A stretch of DNA of 64,000 nucleotides from Synaphobranchus kaupii (taxonomy: Eukaryota > Chordata > Actinopteri > Anguilliformes > Synaphobranchidae). The stretch spans positions 69,124,670 through 69,188,669 of the forward strand of contig CM056379.1 in NCBI GenBank assembly GCA_029718625.1. Direction: 5' to 3'. Below are positions 55,865 through 64,000 of the stretch, in pieces (positions within the stretch are counted from its first letter, which is position 1; every line of letters begins with the position of its first letter). The notes below the pieces were generated by a model. That model was given only the letters and a program-made list of their open reading frames with translations. It ran no database searches and was not told the origin of the DNA. The position numbers and the translations under genes were made by a program.

Positions 55865-56680
55865 AAGAGCGAATAGTTCAGCTGCCTGTGCTGAGAGATG
55901 TCCAGGAAGGCGGGCTGACTCCAGAACCTGGTGTTGTGTCACTACTGCATAGCCAGCCTGACTGTCACCTGTGAGGGGACATCGACTGGCAGAACCGTCA
56001 ACAAACATATCAAAGTCTGCATTTGAGAGAGGAGTGGTGGCGAGGTCAGGACGAGGGGAGAGAATTTGATCTAACACATGAACACAATTATGCGGCTCCC
56101 CATCCTCAGGTGTAGGTAAAAGAGTAGCGGGATTCAGAACATTGCATCGCTTGACTGTAACATTTGGCAAAGAGAGCAACACATGTTGATAGTGAAGCAT
56201 TCGAGCTGGTGAGAAATGGGCCGTTTTTTGTTTTAACAGAATTTCTGCTACCGCATGAGGAACAAGGACAGTGAGAGGACGATAAGCAACAAGTGATGCA
56301 GATGCAGTTATCGCCAAAGCCGCTGCTGAAATGGAGCGCAAACAAGGAGGAAGGCCCCTAGAAACAGCATCAAGTCGCTGAGAATAGTACGCCACAGGCC
56401 TGTGTTTATCACCATGCTTTTGCAAAAGAACAGCAGACATGTAGCCGCCCTTCTCATCAACAGTCAAAAGAAAAGGTTTAATCATGTCAGGCAGGCCCAA
56501 AGTAGGAGAAGAGGCCAATTGTTGTTTCAACTTCTGAAAGGAAATTTCAGCAAGCTCTGTCCATGTGACATTATCATTAGCCGCTAGATCATGGCCATGT
56601 GCCAAATCTTGCAAGGGTTGGGAGATTTCAGCGTAATCAGAAATCCATTGCCTACAGTACCCTGTCATGCCTAGACATTA
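55844..56680 (-). pseudogene. pol: ERV pol: RT connection and RNase H start
   Basis: Middle pol frame: 'TGYCRQWISDYAEISQPL' (RT thumb/connection), 'LLTVDEKGGYMSAVLLQK' and 'PVAYYSQRLDAVSRGLPPC', then RNase H 'DMFVDGSASRC' (catalytic Asp) and 'AQAAELFALTRAC' (Glu). The frame is shifted relative to both neighbours, near 56,680 and 55,850, so pol cannot be made as one polyprotein unless these are sequencing errors. Confidence 0.88.
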
Positions 56681-58430
56681 CCTGCTTTTTTGTAACCGGT
56701 TTAGGGAGGTCAAGAATCGCTTGGATTCTGTCAGTTCCCAAAGATTTGCCTTCTGCAGAAATAGTGTGTCCTAAGTAGGTAATAGTAGGTAACGCAAATT
56801 GCAGTTTCTCCTGTTTAACTTTGTGGCCCTCTGTGGCTAGGAATGTCAACAGTTCAAGTGAATCCTGAATACAGCTGTGCTCGTCTAGAGAGCAGATGAG
56901 GAGATCATCAACGTATTGAATCAAAGTACTTTGGCCTGAAGAAAACTGGAATTGTTCCAAGTTTTCCTGCAGCGCTGCTGAAAAAACTGCTGGTGATTCA
57001 GCATACCCCTGGGGTAATCGAGACCAGGTATACCTTTTTGCCCTGAATGTAAAGGCAAACCAGTACTGGGAATTTACATCAACAGGAATACTAAATAATG
57101 CATTTGCTAGATCGATCACAGAAAAATATTTAGCATTACCCGGGACCTGTGCTAGAATGGTCGCGGGGTTAGGCACAACGGGAGCGCGCTGTTGAACGGC
57201 GCTGTTCACAGCTCGTAAATCTTGTACGAACCGCCAAGACCCATCAGGCTTTTTTACAGGCAAGATAGGAGTGTTGCATGGAGAGTCAGGACAGGGAACC
57301 ACAACACCAGCTTCTAACAACGCATTAAATACGGGGACAATGCCGTCTTCGGCTTCTGGGCGTAGGGGATATTGACGTTTGCATGGTCTGTATTCAGATT
57401 TAGGGGTTACTTGAAGTGGAGTAACTCCAGCTATGAGCCCCACATCATTTTGGGATGTTGCCCACAATTGAGAGGGAATTGCACTGAATCTCGGGTCTGA
57501 CAAATGCAAATAGGCTTGGGTGTCACACAACAACTCATGAATGCTGCAGACAGCTGTCAAAGAGTTCGGAAACTGGTGCGCAGTGACACGCAGAGAGGGA
57601 GAATATTTTGAAAATTCCCCTGTCTTTTCCCAGTCCGTGGTGTCCAAACATAATTTCACCCATGGCCCTGTGTCCTCCCATTTATTTGAGGCTTTGCACA
57701 GTGAAACATGGGGTGCACTTCCCGCTATGGAATAGAATTGCTGCTGTGCTGAGCTCAATTGTACAGACAATGCACAGAAATCGCGACCAAACAAAAACAA
57801 TGTCGAATTTAATTTACAATCACCGTACCAATTCTTTTCAAATTCCCAATCTCTACCTCGACTAAAATGTGCTGTTACATGTAGTTGTAATTCTGTCAGT
57901 CTGTCGCCAGTGCCTGTCCACTCAGTTCTGGCCATTTGTATGGCTTTAGCTGTGACTGAGGATCTGTCCAGATCCCAAGCATAGTAAAACATTTCTAAAG
58001 TTTCTGCCGTAGCAGCTCTGTCAATAGTTAAACCGTCATCAGTACACTGCACACTCAGACCCAATTTGCACATTAAGTCTCTGCCAAGCAGGTTTACCGG
58101 ACATACAGGGGAGAACAAGAACGCATGTTTCAAAGTAATATTTGAGCCCGTATTGAAATCTTGCACCAGTAATGGAGCTGTAAATTTCTCTGTCGTGGTA
58201 TTTCCACCAGCATCTTTGCTGAGCATGGTTTTACCACTAAAAAGAGGAGGTTTTGAATCCCATGATTTAGCTGTTATTACAGACCGACCAGCTCCCGTAT
58301 CCACAATGAAGTCTAATGCTCGCCCATCAACTTTTAATGACCAAAGTGGTAACGCATTTGGAGCCGTATGGTAAAGGAACCCAGCGAACTCACCCTTGTC
58401 CGCATGCGTTTCCTCGTCCCCCACAAAATG
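56652..58430 (-). pseudogene. pol: ERV pol: protease and reverse transcriptase
   Basis: Starts directly after the gag TGA (58,431-58,433), in the same frame. An aspartic protease with 'LDFIVDTGAGRSVI' (DTG) is followed by 'NLLGRDLMCKLGL'. The RT then has 'ILPVKKPDGSWRFVQDLRAV', 'VIDLANALFSIPV' (catalytic Asp), 'WSRLPQGYAESPAVFS' and 'LIQYVDDLLICS' (YVDD), ending at a frame break near 56,680. The protease-RT spacing and the single gag-pol frame are as in murine leukaemia-type viruses. Confidence 0.9.
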
Positions 58431-58433
58431 TCA
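58431..58433 (-). other. In-frame TGA between gag and pol (readthrough type)
   Basis: The gag frame ends CAA TGA CAT, and the pol frame continues without a shift. Gamma- and epsilonretroviruses make Gag-Pol by stop-codon suppression. A TGA in place of the common TAG is seen here. A downstream pseudoknot was not evaluated. Confidence 0.75.
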
Positions 58434-60134
58434 TTGTCCAGGTAATCCAGCTTGACCCCCAGGATGTTGGAAAGTAACATTCCCTTGGGGTGCTGTGTCC
58501 CAATTATCAGCATTACCGGAAAATTTACAACCGCGAGCCCAATGTCCCTTTTTTCCACATTTTCGGCAAACATCATAATCCACCATGGTAGTGGGTCCCA
58601 GGGAGTTGGGTCTCTGTCTGTTCCCTTGATTCCGTCCTCCACGTCTGCCGCGGCCTCTCCTTTGCTGCTGCTGTCCACCAGTACCGTCTCGGTTCCCCTG
58701 GTAGGACTGGAGCTGGGCCAGCTGCAGCTGAGAGGTCATCTTGTCGCTCTTCTTTTTGTCTTTGTGTTGCTTGTCGCGGTCCTGTTCTTCGCAGTGAACA
58801 GCATAACGGAGAACGTCCTTAAGTCTCCGAGTCTGCCAGCCAACACAGGAGGTCTTAATAGCGGTTGCAAGGTGTTTATCCAATCCATCCAGGAAACAGT
58901 GGGTTAGCTGAGTCTCGTATGGAGTAAGAGTCTCGCTGTTTTCCGGTTTGTCCATTCCACTGTGTGCGTCGTACTTCTCTGAAAGTCTCTCAAGAAAATC
59001 ATTAACAGTTTCACCAGGCTTTTGTTTAACTTGTCTGACTGCTTCCCAGTTCAGACGAACAGGGAATTCGGTTTTCATACTGGTTTCCAAAGTATTAATT
59101 TGTTCCATATACTCAGAAGTAGCACCATCATTGTATGGATGGTTCGTAGACCAAGTACCCCTTACGTTACCCCACCGTAACTTCAGTTTCTTAATCAGTA
59201 CAGTTTGTAATTCGCCTGCAGTTGGGTGACAAGTTTTTACCAGATTTCTCAAAGCTTCCATGAACTTAGCACCACCCACCTGGGTTGGATCCGGCAAATC
59301 TTCGCAGACAGCCTGTAACTCCGACACCTTCCAGGGCCGATATACCAGGACCGTCGGACCCTGGTCGCCTTGTCCTGCCCTGGGATTGGGACATTCTAGC
59401 ATAGGGTACGTGTCTGGCCCCCAGGATGAGTCCAGTTGCGGCACAAGTGCCAACGTCTTCGGGCCGTACGCGGTACCTCCCCTGGTGTGCGGCGGGGTAG
59501 GTATCTCTACCTCGTGCAGTTCGCCCTTATGGGAAGTTACCTGTACTGTGGAATCTGGGCCTACTGAAGCTGCAGGTCTCGCTCTGGTCGCCGGCCCACT
59601 CGCAGATGGTTGTGCAGCAGCACTGGAATGCACTGCCTGGGGAGCAGGGGCTGAAGGATGTCCGTGAGCTCCTGCCGCTTGCTGTGGAACATAAGCTGGA
59701 GGACACGCAGGACAGTCCAAGTCCAGGTTAATTTTGTGTATGCTTGCAAGCTGTGCTACATTGGGATACAAAGAGCCGCCGGAATGCACAACAGGAGATA
59801 GCACTGAATTACTTTGTTGGGATTTCTCCACAGTATTTTTATTTTCTCCCTTGGTCTGTTTTTCCTGCCTTAATTTTGATTCCTTTTCCCACAAATCTAC
59901 TACATCCCAGTCGGGTTGCCATTTATTTTTACGTTTATTATTTTTAACCTCATATGACCGCAGCCGCATTTTTAGGTTATCAATCTGATTTAGGCTAAAA
60001 GAGCCTTTTTCAGGGAACCCTAACTTTTGCCATTTAACACGCTGATGTGTGGTTGCCGGACGATATTTGTCATGCATTATTTTCATTGGACCCGTAAATT
60101 CAGAGTCCTGTTTCTTTGAATTTTTAGAACCCAT
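58431..60134 (-). CDS. gag: ERV Gag polyprotein
   Basis: Open frame of 567 codons from the ATG at 60,134, chosen because it gives MGSKNSKK, an N-myristoylation-type start. An upstream in-frame ATG at 60,155 adds seven codons. A matrix-like region rich in Lys is followed by a Pro-rich section with 'CPPAYVP' (a PPxY late-domain motif). Then come a capsid region ('SEYMEQINTLETSMKTEFP', 'KPGETVNDFLERLSEKYD'), a Gln/Arg/Gly-rich nucleocapsid and one zinc knuckle 'CRKCGKKGHWARGC' (C-x2-C-x4-H-x4-C). No stops are seen. Confidence 0.92.
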   Translation of the reverse strand: MGSKNSKKQDSEFTGPMKIMHDKYRPATTHQRVKWQKLGFPEKGSFSLNQIDNLKMRLRSYEVKNNKRKNKWQPDWDVVDLWEKESKLRQEKQTKGENKNTVEKSQQSNSVLSPVVHSGGSLYPNVAQLASIHKINLDLDCPACPPAYVPQQAAGAHGHPSAPAPQAVHSSAAAQPSASGPATRARPAASVGPDSTVQVTSHKGELHEVEIPTPPHTRGGTAYGPKTLALVPQLDSSWGPDTYPMLECPNPRAGQGDQGPTVLVYRPWKVSELQAVCEDLPDPTQVGGAKFMEALRNLVKTCHPTAGELQTVLIKKLKLRWGNVRGTWSTNHPYNDGATSEYMEQINTLETSMKTEFPVRLNWEAVRQVKQKPGETVNDFLERLSEKYDAHSGMDKPENSETLTPYETQLTHCFLDGLDKHLATAIKTSCVGWQTRRLKDVLRYAVHCEEQDRDKQHKDKKKSDKMTSQLQLAQLQSYQGNRDGTGGQQQQRRGRGRRGGRNQGNRQRPNSLGPTTMVDYDVCRKCGKKGHWARGCKFSGNADNWDTAPQGNVTFQHPGGQAGLPGQ

Positions 60135-60202
60135 TTTCGTGCGTTTGTCCCACAACCAAACTATAAAAATAAAAAAATAAAAAAAAATTAATTAGGCCTA
60201 TT

Positions 60203-60487
60203 TTAGTCAGAATCAGTTTCAGATTCTACACTATCCTCTGGATAATTGCCCTCACTTTCAGGGTGAACGTTTAGCCTAACTTCTATTAATGCCGTTTCCT
60301 TCTCTTTTAACCACTCACCTCTAGGTATAGCTACAACAGAAACCAGAGAACCACTTCCAAATTCGTCAAACTCATTAAGTGTCTCGTACAGGTATAAATG
60401 ACCATAATCATCTCCTCTGCAAAAATGCCTCTCCTGTACTGGTCCGTGTATATCATTTGCCTCTACTGACAATACATGATACCACAT
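60203..60487 (-). CDS. ERV leader ORF upstream of gag (unknown accessory)
   Basis: A 94-codon ORF between the primer-binding site and gag: 'MWYHVLSVEANDIHGP', 'DDYGHLYLYETLNEFDEFG', then a hydrophobic-acidic stretch ending in 'DSVESETDSD'. I do not recognise it. Its position matches that of orfC in walleye dermal sarcoma virus (an epsilonretrovirus), but I see no sequence basis for homology. It ends 69 bp before the gag ATG. It could be a real accessory gene or an upstream ORF. Confidence 0.5.
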   Translation of the reverse strand: MWYHVLSVEANDIHGPVQERHFCRGDDYGHLYLYETLNEFDEFGSGSLVSVVAIPRGEWLKEKETALIEVRLNVHPESEGNYPEDSVESETDSD

Positions 60488-60819
60488 TACAAAAATGTTT
60501 CAGAGCTCATTACAAGAGAAAGAAAAAGAGAAATATTAGTCCATGGGTGGGAGTAGCATACAGCCTCCACAGTTTGAATCACTCCACAGAGTGACGGACC
60601 CGTCGGTCACTAATCAAACTTTTTAGAATTTGAGCGCAATACAGCCTCAAGTTACGTTTTGCTGTGGTGGCTCACCTGTGATTCTCTTTCTATGGATTGC
60701 GTGTTGATCACCCCAGACAGACGTCCTACTCTCCTCGGTCTGGTCGCCGCCGTCCTTCCTCTAGGTTACTGGTTACAGTTACCTCTCTGTGAGAGGTAGT
60801 TAGCAATAGCAAAGTTAGC

Positions 60820-60838
60820 AATCCTGCCGACTACGCCA
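60820..60838 (-). other. ERV primer-binding site, tRNA-Ser
   Basis: Minus strand TGGCGTAGTCGGCAGGATT begins three bases after the 5' LTR. It matches the complement of the 3' end of vertebrate serine tRNA, including CCA. Confidence 0.8.
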
Positions 60839-60841
60839 TAT

Positions 60842-61355
60842 TGTCGTGGATTTTTCCCTTTCAACCCACAGTGAGCAAGTCTGTTCAAACAGAACCACAA
60901 CAAAACGATGTAATAGAATAAGAAAAATAATTTCAGTTTATTGGAGATAAACTCAGGATGAGAGAGAATCTTACCAGAATCTCTCTGACCTAGAAACAGC
61001 ATACAGAGGAGATTTATACACAATATCGTTGCTTTACTGATTTGCCACAAGGGGCGGTTTCTAAACATACAGAGACAAGGGTATCCATTTCTTGGTGTTT
61101 TGTCTTTCTATAACTATCAATAACCTTCAAAACAAGTAACGAAAACATCTGCCTCACAGACTGCCTGTCTCAGCAGAATGTGAAGGAGAGACACAGAGGG
61201 AGTGAACCATGACCTACTCAGTGTTCACAAAGAATACATTATTTAATTACTTAACTCAATATATAATTGATCTATTATATTAAATGCTTAATGATAATCA
61301 TGTGATTGTCTCTATGATAATACACACATATTGTAAAACAGAAAATTCCTTCACA
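60842..61355 (-). repeat. ERV 5' LTR
   Basis: 514 bp, minus strand TGTGAAGG..CCACGACA. A TATA-like TATAAA is at about 61,013-61,018 and a polyadenylation signal AATAAA at 60,937-60,942 (both minus strand). It therefore has a U3 promoter, R and a short U5. Confidence 0.95.
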
Positions 61356-61359
61356 AAAC

Positions 61360-61574
61360 CCCTTGCACTTTCCCGGCTCACCTGCGTAACAAACGTCACG
61401 CAGGCTGGCAGCCTGTACCTGCAACTGTCTCATCAGCTGCTCATGTTGGCTAAGTAAAGCCTGCTGAGAGGCCTGGAGAATATGCATGCCCTCCTCATGG
61501 CTGGCTATAGCACCGCCCTGACTAGCGAAGAGCTGAGCTACCTCTGTCGCTGGAACCTCTCTCCTGGCTTCCAT
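61360..61574 (-). pseudogene. gypsy gag N-terminal part
   Basis: Starts 'MEARREVPATEVAQLF' at 61,574 and continues 'LLSQHEQLMRQLQVQAASL', a coiled-coil-like stretch. It ends at the ERV duplication AAAC (61,356-61,359). Beyond the provirus the gag continues at 51,459. Confidence 0.7.
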
Positions 61575-61599
61575 GTTCTATAAAGGAGTGAGTTGGTTG

Positions 61600-62160
61600 G
61601 AGAACCAGACGCGACAGAAAGGGTTTCAGACAAGTGACTCCGGAGAGACACCAATAAAACAGAGCGAACTCCGTAGGAGGGAGAGGGAAAAAAGGAAAAC
61701 AGAAAGGCTCCAGCTCCCAGTACGATGGAGTGATAAAGGACACTTAAAATGGGAGAAACGGAAAACAACCCAACGAATCGGGCAAACTGACAGAAAAGTC
61801 AGCGAGAGAAAATACTTAGAAAAACAAAAACCTCTGCTCTCAAGATAAGAGAGGAATCTAAAGAGGCGATAGAAACAAACAATAAGGAAAAACAACCCGG
61901 AAGTATCGGGCAAAATGTTCATAGGCAAGAGCGAGAAATAGAACAGAAAAACATACTCTAGCTCGCACTAATAGCAAGAATAAGTAGAGCACCTTCTAAA
62001 CATACTGCTATCAAGACCCACGTTGTTTAAGAGAGCAGAAACTTACCGGCTTGAATGTTAAGCGAAATAACATGGAAGCGCCGATACCGGAAGACGCAAA
62101 GTATAAATAGCTGGGGGAAAGAATATGAACTCGGCATATGGAAAGAGTGCTTAATACAGG
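61600..62160 (-). repeat. gypsy 5' LTR region
   Basis: Sequence upstream of the gypsy gag on the minus strand has a TATA-like TATTTATA (near 62,100-62,107) and pyrimidine-rich tracts. 'TGGTTCTC' at the gag-proximal end resembles that near 47,960, suggesting the same LTR end. Exact boundaries are not determined. The outer end is cut by the L2 at 62,162. Confidence 0.5.
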
Positions 62161-62161
62161 T

Positions 62162-62685
62162 AAAAGGAACATTACATTACATTACATTACATTTATTTAG
62201 CAGACGCTTTTATCCAAAGCGACGTACAGTAAGTGCGTACAGAGACATCATCAAGATCTACAGAACAGACAAGGCAAAGCACATCCTTCACATAATGTAG
62301 CAGCTATCCCTAGCAATGAACGTCGACTGTAGTTCACAGTAAGCTGTGGGCAAATCAGCAACACCACACTTCCATTCCAAATACAAGTATAAACTATAAT
62401 AAACAGACAGGAAAACACAGGGAACTAGTAAACAGGGAACTGATATTCCTAGGTGAGGATATCAGTCAAGGTGGAGTCTGAAGAGGTGTGTCTTCAGGCC
62501 TCAACGGAATGCAGGCAGGGTTGGAGTAGAACGTAGGGGAATGGGAAGTTCATTCCACCACTGAGGAGCTAATGTGGAAAAACTCCGCAGTCGGAACAAG
62601 CGGGAGCCTTTGACACGGAGGGGGGGAAGTGCCAGTCGCCCTGCTGTAGAAGACCGAAGTGGTCGAGCAGGAACATAGTTCTGGA
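62162..62685 (-). mobile_element. 5'-truncated L2 LINE
   Basis: Minus strand. TGTAA repeats (seen as ATTACATTACATTAC) and the stem-loop (GCTTTTATCCAAAGC) are at 62,166-62,225, then the 3' UTR matching 42,280-42,480, then the L2 C-terminal coding part. It ends at the TTAA (62,686-62,689) where the Kolobok-like element begins. Confidence 0.85.
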
Positions 62686-63187
62686 TTAAAGGGTAAGTTC
62701 GCTATTTTGGACCTTGGACCCTATTTGCGGTCCGTCTTCCATGAACCTGACCCATGAAGTCCATTTTTTCGCTGATCGGTCCAGTATTGAGTTCGGTACA
62801 GATTTCCTGTAGGCTCTCACTGGGCTACAATGGAAGTGAACGGGGCAATCAGAAATGTTATGGAAAAACAACGATAAATGTGCTTTTATAGCTCAGTGTG
62901 TATTCTTACTGTCTCAGTATGCTCTCCTGTGAAATGTAGGCTATCGCAAATGCAAACCGAACGTTGAAACAACAGTTCCATTTGAAACAGAACTATTTCT
63001 CCGACCGCACTACCTCGCACTGTAAACTTCTGCAGTCTAGCTACGTTGTAGAGAGGCCGCTTGAAAAGCAGTTGATCACAAATCCTGACCTCCCGTTGGA
63101 GTTTACTAGCTAGTAGCCTACAGCAGAAATATTTGTAACGCAGTTTTTGTAATCATCATTTGTAATTTGTAATAATTCATCACAGCA

Positions 63188-63484
63188 ATGGTGCGCGAAT
63201 GTGCAGTCCCCGGTTGTGGGAATAAAATGTCTGGACGCTCAAATACCAGTTTTCACAGGCTCCCGTTCTCTGACCCAGAAAGATTGAGACTTTGGCTGGT
63301 TGTCTTACGGATCGACATAAACACTCCAGTCAATCAACTCCGTTTGGCAGACTCGCGAGTTTGTGGAGCGCATTTCGACGCTACTGATTTCTGTAACCGC
63401 AAATCAGAAGCAAAACACTGGTTTCTAAAGAACACAGCTGTTCCTCGTGTCGGACCTGCAGCACTATCAAGCACCGGAGCGGAG
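63188..63484 (+). CDS. THAP-domain exon of a Kolobok-like transposase
   Basis: Starts at ATG 63,188 with 'MVRECAVPGCGNKMSG', the first zinc ligands (C5, C10). It continues 'FHRLPFSDPERLRLWL', 'SRVCGAHFDATDF' (C-x2-H ligands) and the terminal AVP-type motif 'LKNTAVPRVGP'. Together these make a complete C2CH THAP DNA-binding domain of about 85 residues. The exon ends at a consensus donor GAG|GTAAGT (63,485). No stop interrupts it. The catalytic exons should lie downstream but are not visible before the convergent ORF. P-element/THAP9 genes also carry THAP domains, but the TTAA target favours Kolobok. Confidence 0.85.
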
Positions 63485-63810
63485 GTAAGTTATATTTAGC
63501 TATAACGTTACTAACATTTTTATTTTTTTTGAGCGCGTCCTCTGACCCACCACTCAATACCAACTAACAAAATCCGAGCTTGACATAAGTTGTTTTCTTG
63601 TAACAAAACTGTCGGAAACGTTCATCAACTATAACTTTTTACAATTCTATAATGTTTTATTTACAAATGCTTGACGCATGGTGTCCTGTCCAAAGTTCTC
63701 ATCTATCACATATCTGTTGGCAGTCATAGTGTAATGGTAATCAATGGAGATGATCCAGTGTCATCCACGGATACATCCAGTTTTTCAATGGCATTCGGTA
63801 GCAACAGATC
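63485..63810. other. Spacer between convergent Kolobok-like coding parts
   Basis: Intron or 3' non-coding sequence. Minus-strand codons downstream of the stop at 63,811 ('AIEKLDVSVDD', 'PLITITL') look like a continuation of the P2X7-like protein beyond a nonsense codon. Confidence 0.4.
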
Positions 63811-64000
63811 CTACTCCCTACAACACAAACTTTCCTCCTCTCTGGGCATCTGCTTGCACCTCTTGCAAGAACACCAAAAGTCCCCCGAAATTCTTGGTCT
63901 AGCCTCGGCAGCGACTTCGGATAACATTACCTGCGCAACTTCAGGCTCTCTCTCTTCTCTTGCTCTCTTATCATCCATCTCTTGTAGTTCCGTGTCCGTG
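63811..64000 (-). pseudogene. P2X7-like cysteine-rich ORF, partial
   Basis: From the window edge leftwards: 'TDTELQEMDDKRAREE', 'EPEVAQVMLSEVAAEARP', then 'FWCSCKRCKQMPREEE' and 'LCCRE' before a TAG (63,811-63,813). The W-C-x-C-x2-C...MP..E..CC spacing resembles the cytoplasmic Cys-rich (ballast) region of P2X7 receptors, which also occurs in many unlinked teleost proteins. The TAG sits where the continuing similarity suggests a codon, so it may be a nonsense change. Copy 1 (15,174-15,314) holds the N-terminal part of the same ORF. Confidence 0.6.

Larger units (their letters stand above)
51460..61355 (-). mobile_element. Endogenous retrovirus, gamma-like, nearly complete
   Basis: A 9.9 kb minus-strand provirus: LTR, tRNA-Ser primer site, leader ORF, gag, pro-pol, env, polypurine tract, LTR. 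It is flanked by the 4-bp repeat AAAC (51,456-51,459 and 61,356-61,359). The two LTRs differ at only about five positions in roughly 515 bp, indicating a recent insertion. gag and pol are in one frame separated by a single TGA. gag and env are open, and pol has two frameshifts. A 4-bp duplication, gag-pol stop readthrough and a CX6CC transmembrane subunit point to gamma/epsilon-type retroviruses. Confidence 0.92.
47937..62160 (-). mobile_element. Ty3/gypsy element, broken and split by an ERV
   Basis: Minus-strand order from right to left: LTR-like sequence (about 61,600-62,160), gag start (61,574), the ERV insertion (51,460-61,355), the rest of gag, protease, reverse transcriptase, RNase H, integrase. 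It ends near 47,937, where only a short LTR tail (..GAACCTTACA on the minus strand) remains. Integrase placed last defines Ty3/gypsy. Frameshifts are numerous and the RT active-site segment is missing, so it is defunct. Confidence 0.8.
62690..64000 (+). mobile_element. Kolobok-like element, copy 2, cut by the window end
   Basis: Starts AGGGTAAGTTCGCTATTTTG after TTAA (62,686-62,689). The first about 490 bp match copy 1 (14,687-15,160). It contains a THAP-domain exon (plus strand) and, convergently, the end of a P2X7-like Cys-rich ORF (minus strand). THAP domains and TTAA duplications are known for Kolobok. The right end lies beyond 64,000. Confidence 0.75.

Noticed and set aside
58334..58907. 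ORFs on both strands across the gag-pol junction
   Set aside because: They are shadows of the gag/pol frame. The true frame is fixed by the zinc knuckle and the protease DTG motif.
62690..64000. P-element (THAP9-like) assignment of the THAP element
   Set aside because: P elements make 8-bp duplications. Here the duplication is TTAA, confirmed at 14,683-15,795 against an empty site.

Overview
This window looks like teleost fish nuclear DNA. It has no operons and no bacterial-style genes. It does contain introns with GT..AG borders, AATAAA signals, CA/TA/GA microsatellites, L2-clade LINEs with the teleost-type 3' tail (stem-loop GCTTTGGAT[A/G]AAAGC, then TGTAA repeats), a Sleeping Beauty-like Tc1 end, and fish-type Harbinger, piggyBac, Kolobok-like, gypsy and retroviral elements. 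I could not identify the species. I found no convincing complete host gene. The only non-mobile candidate is one exon-like ORF at 47,443-47,707. Almost everything else is a transposable element, many inserted into one another. Several nestings can be read exactly, because an uninterrupted copy of the target site is also present in the window.

Layout. 1-4,640: a tandem array of units ending in a Helitron-type 3' terminus, interrupted by a satellite-like block (about 675-3,330). 4,801-7,074: a minus-strand Harbinger transposase pseudogene split by a solo LTR (5,182-6,525). 7,350-10,190: a plus-strand L2 LINE. 10,504-24,361: a plus-strand L1-type LINE split into three parts by (i) an 8.6 kb Harbinger-like foldback composite (10,674-19,244), which carries a solo LTR, a Kolobok-like element and a piggyBac-like element, and (ii) a second piggyBac-like element (20,345-23,339). 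24,364-28,719: a short Tc1 element carrying two solo LTRs of one family in opposite orientation. 28,826-30,530: a Tc1 transposase tail split by another solo LTR. 30,533 to about 44,170: a minus-strand L1 split by an 8.6 kb Academ-like element (31,904-40,514, with its own Harbinger insertion) and by a third piggyBac-like copy (40,761-43,993). 44,170-47,935: L2 debris, microsatellites and the exon-like ORF. 47,937-62,160: a broken minus-strand Ty3/gypsy element whose gag is split by a young endogenous retrovirus (51,460-61,355). 62,162-62,685: a 5'-truncated L2. 62,690-64,000: a second Kolobok-like element with THAP and P2X7-like cysteine-rich coding regions, cut by the window end.

How the parts work together. 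The retrovirus is the most complete unit. It has two nearly identical LTRs, a serine-tRNA primer-binding site, an extra leader ORF, an open gag, an in-frame TGA between gag and pol, a pol broken at two sites, and an open env. The Academ-like element encodes a decayed multi-domain protein with an XPG/FEN-like nuclease signature and a C-terminal CXC-type cysteine cluster. The piggyBac-like copies keep 5' coding exons but I see no transposase core, so they are probably non-autonomous. All functional statements rest on motifs recognised by eye. No database search was run.
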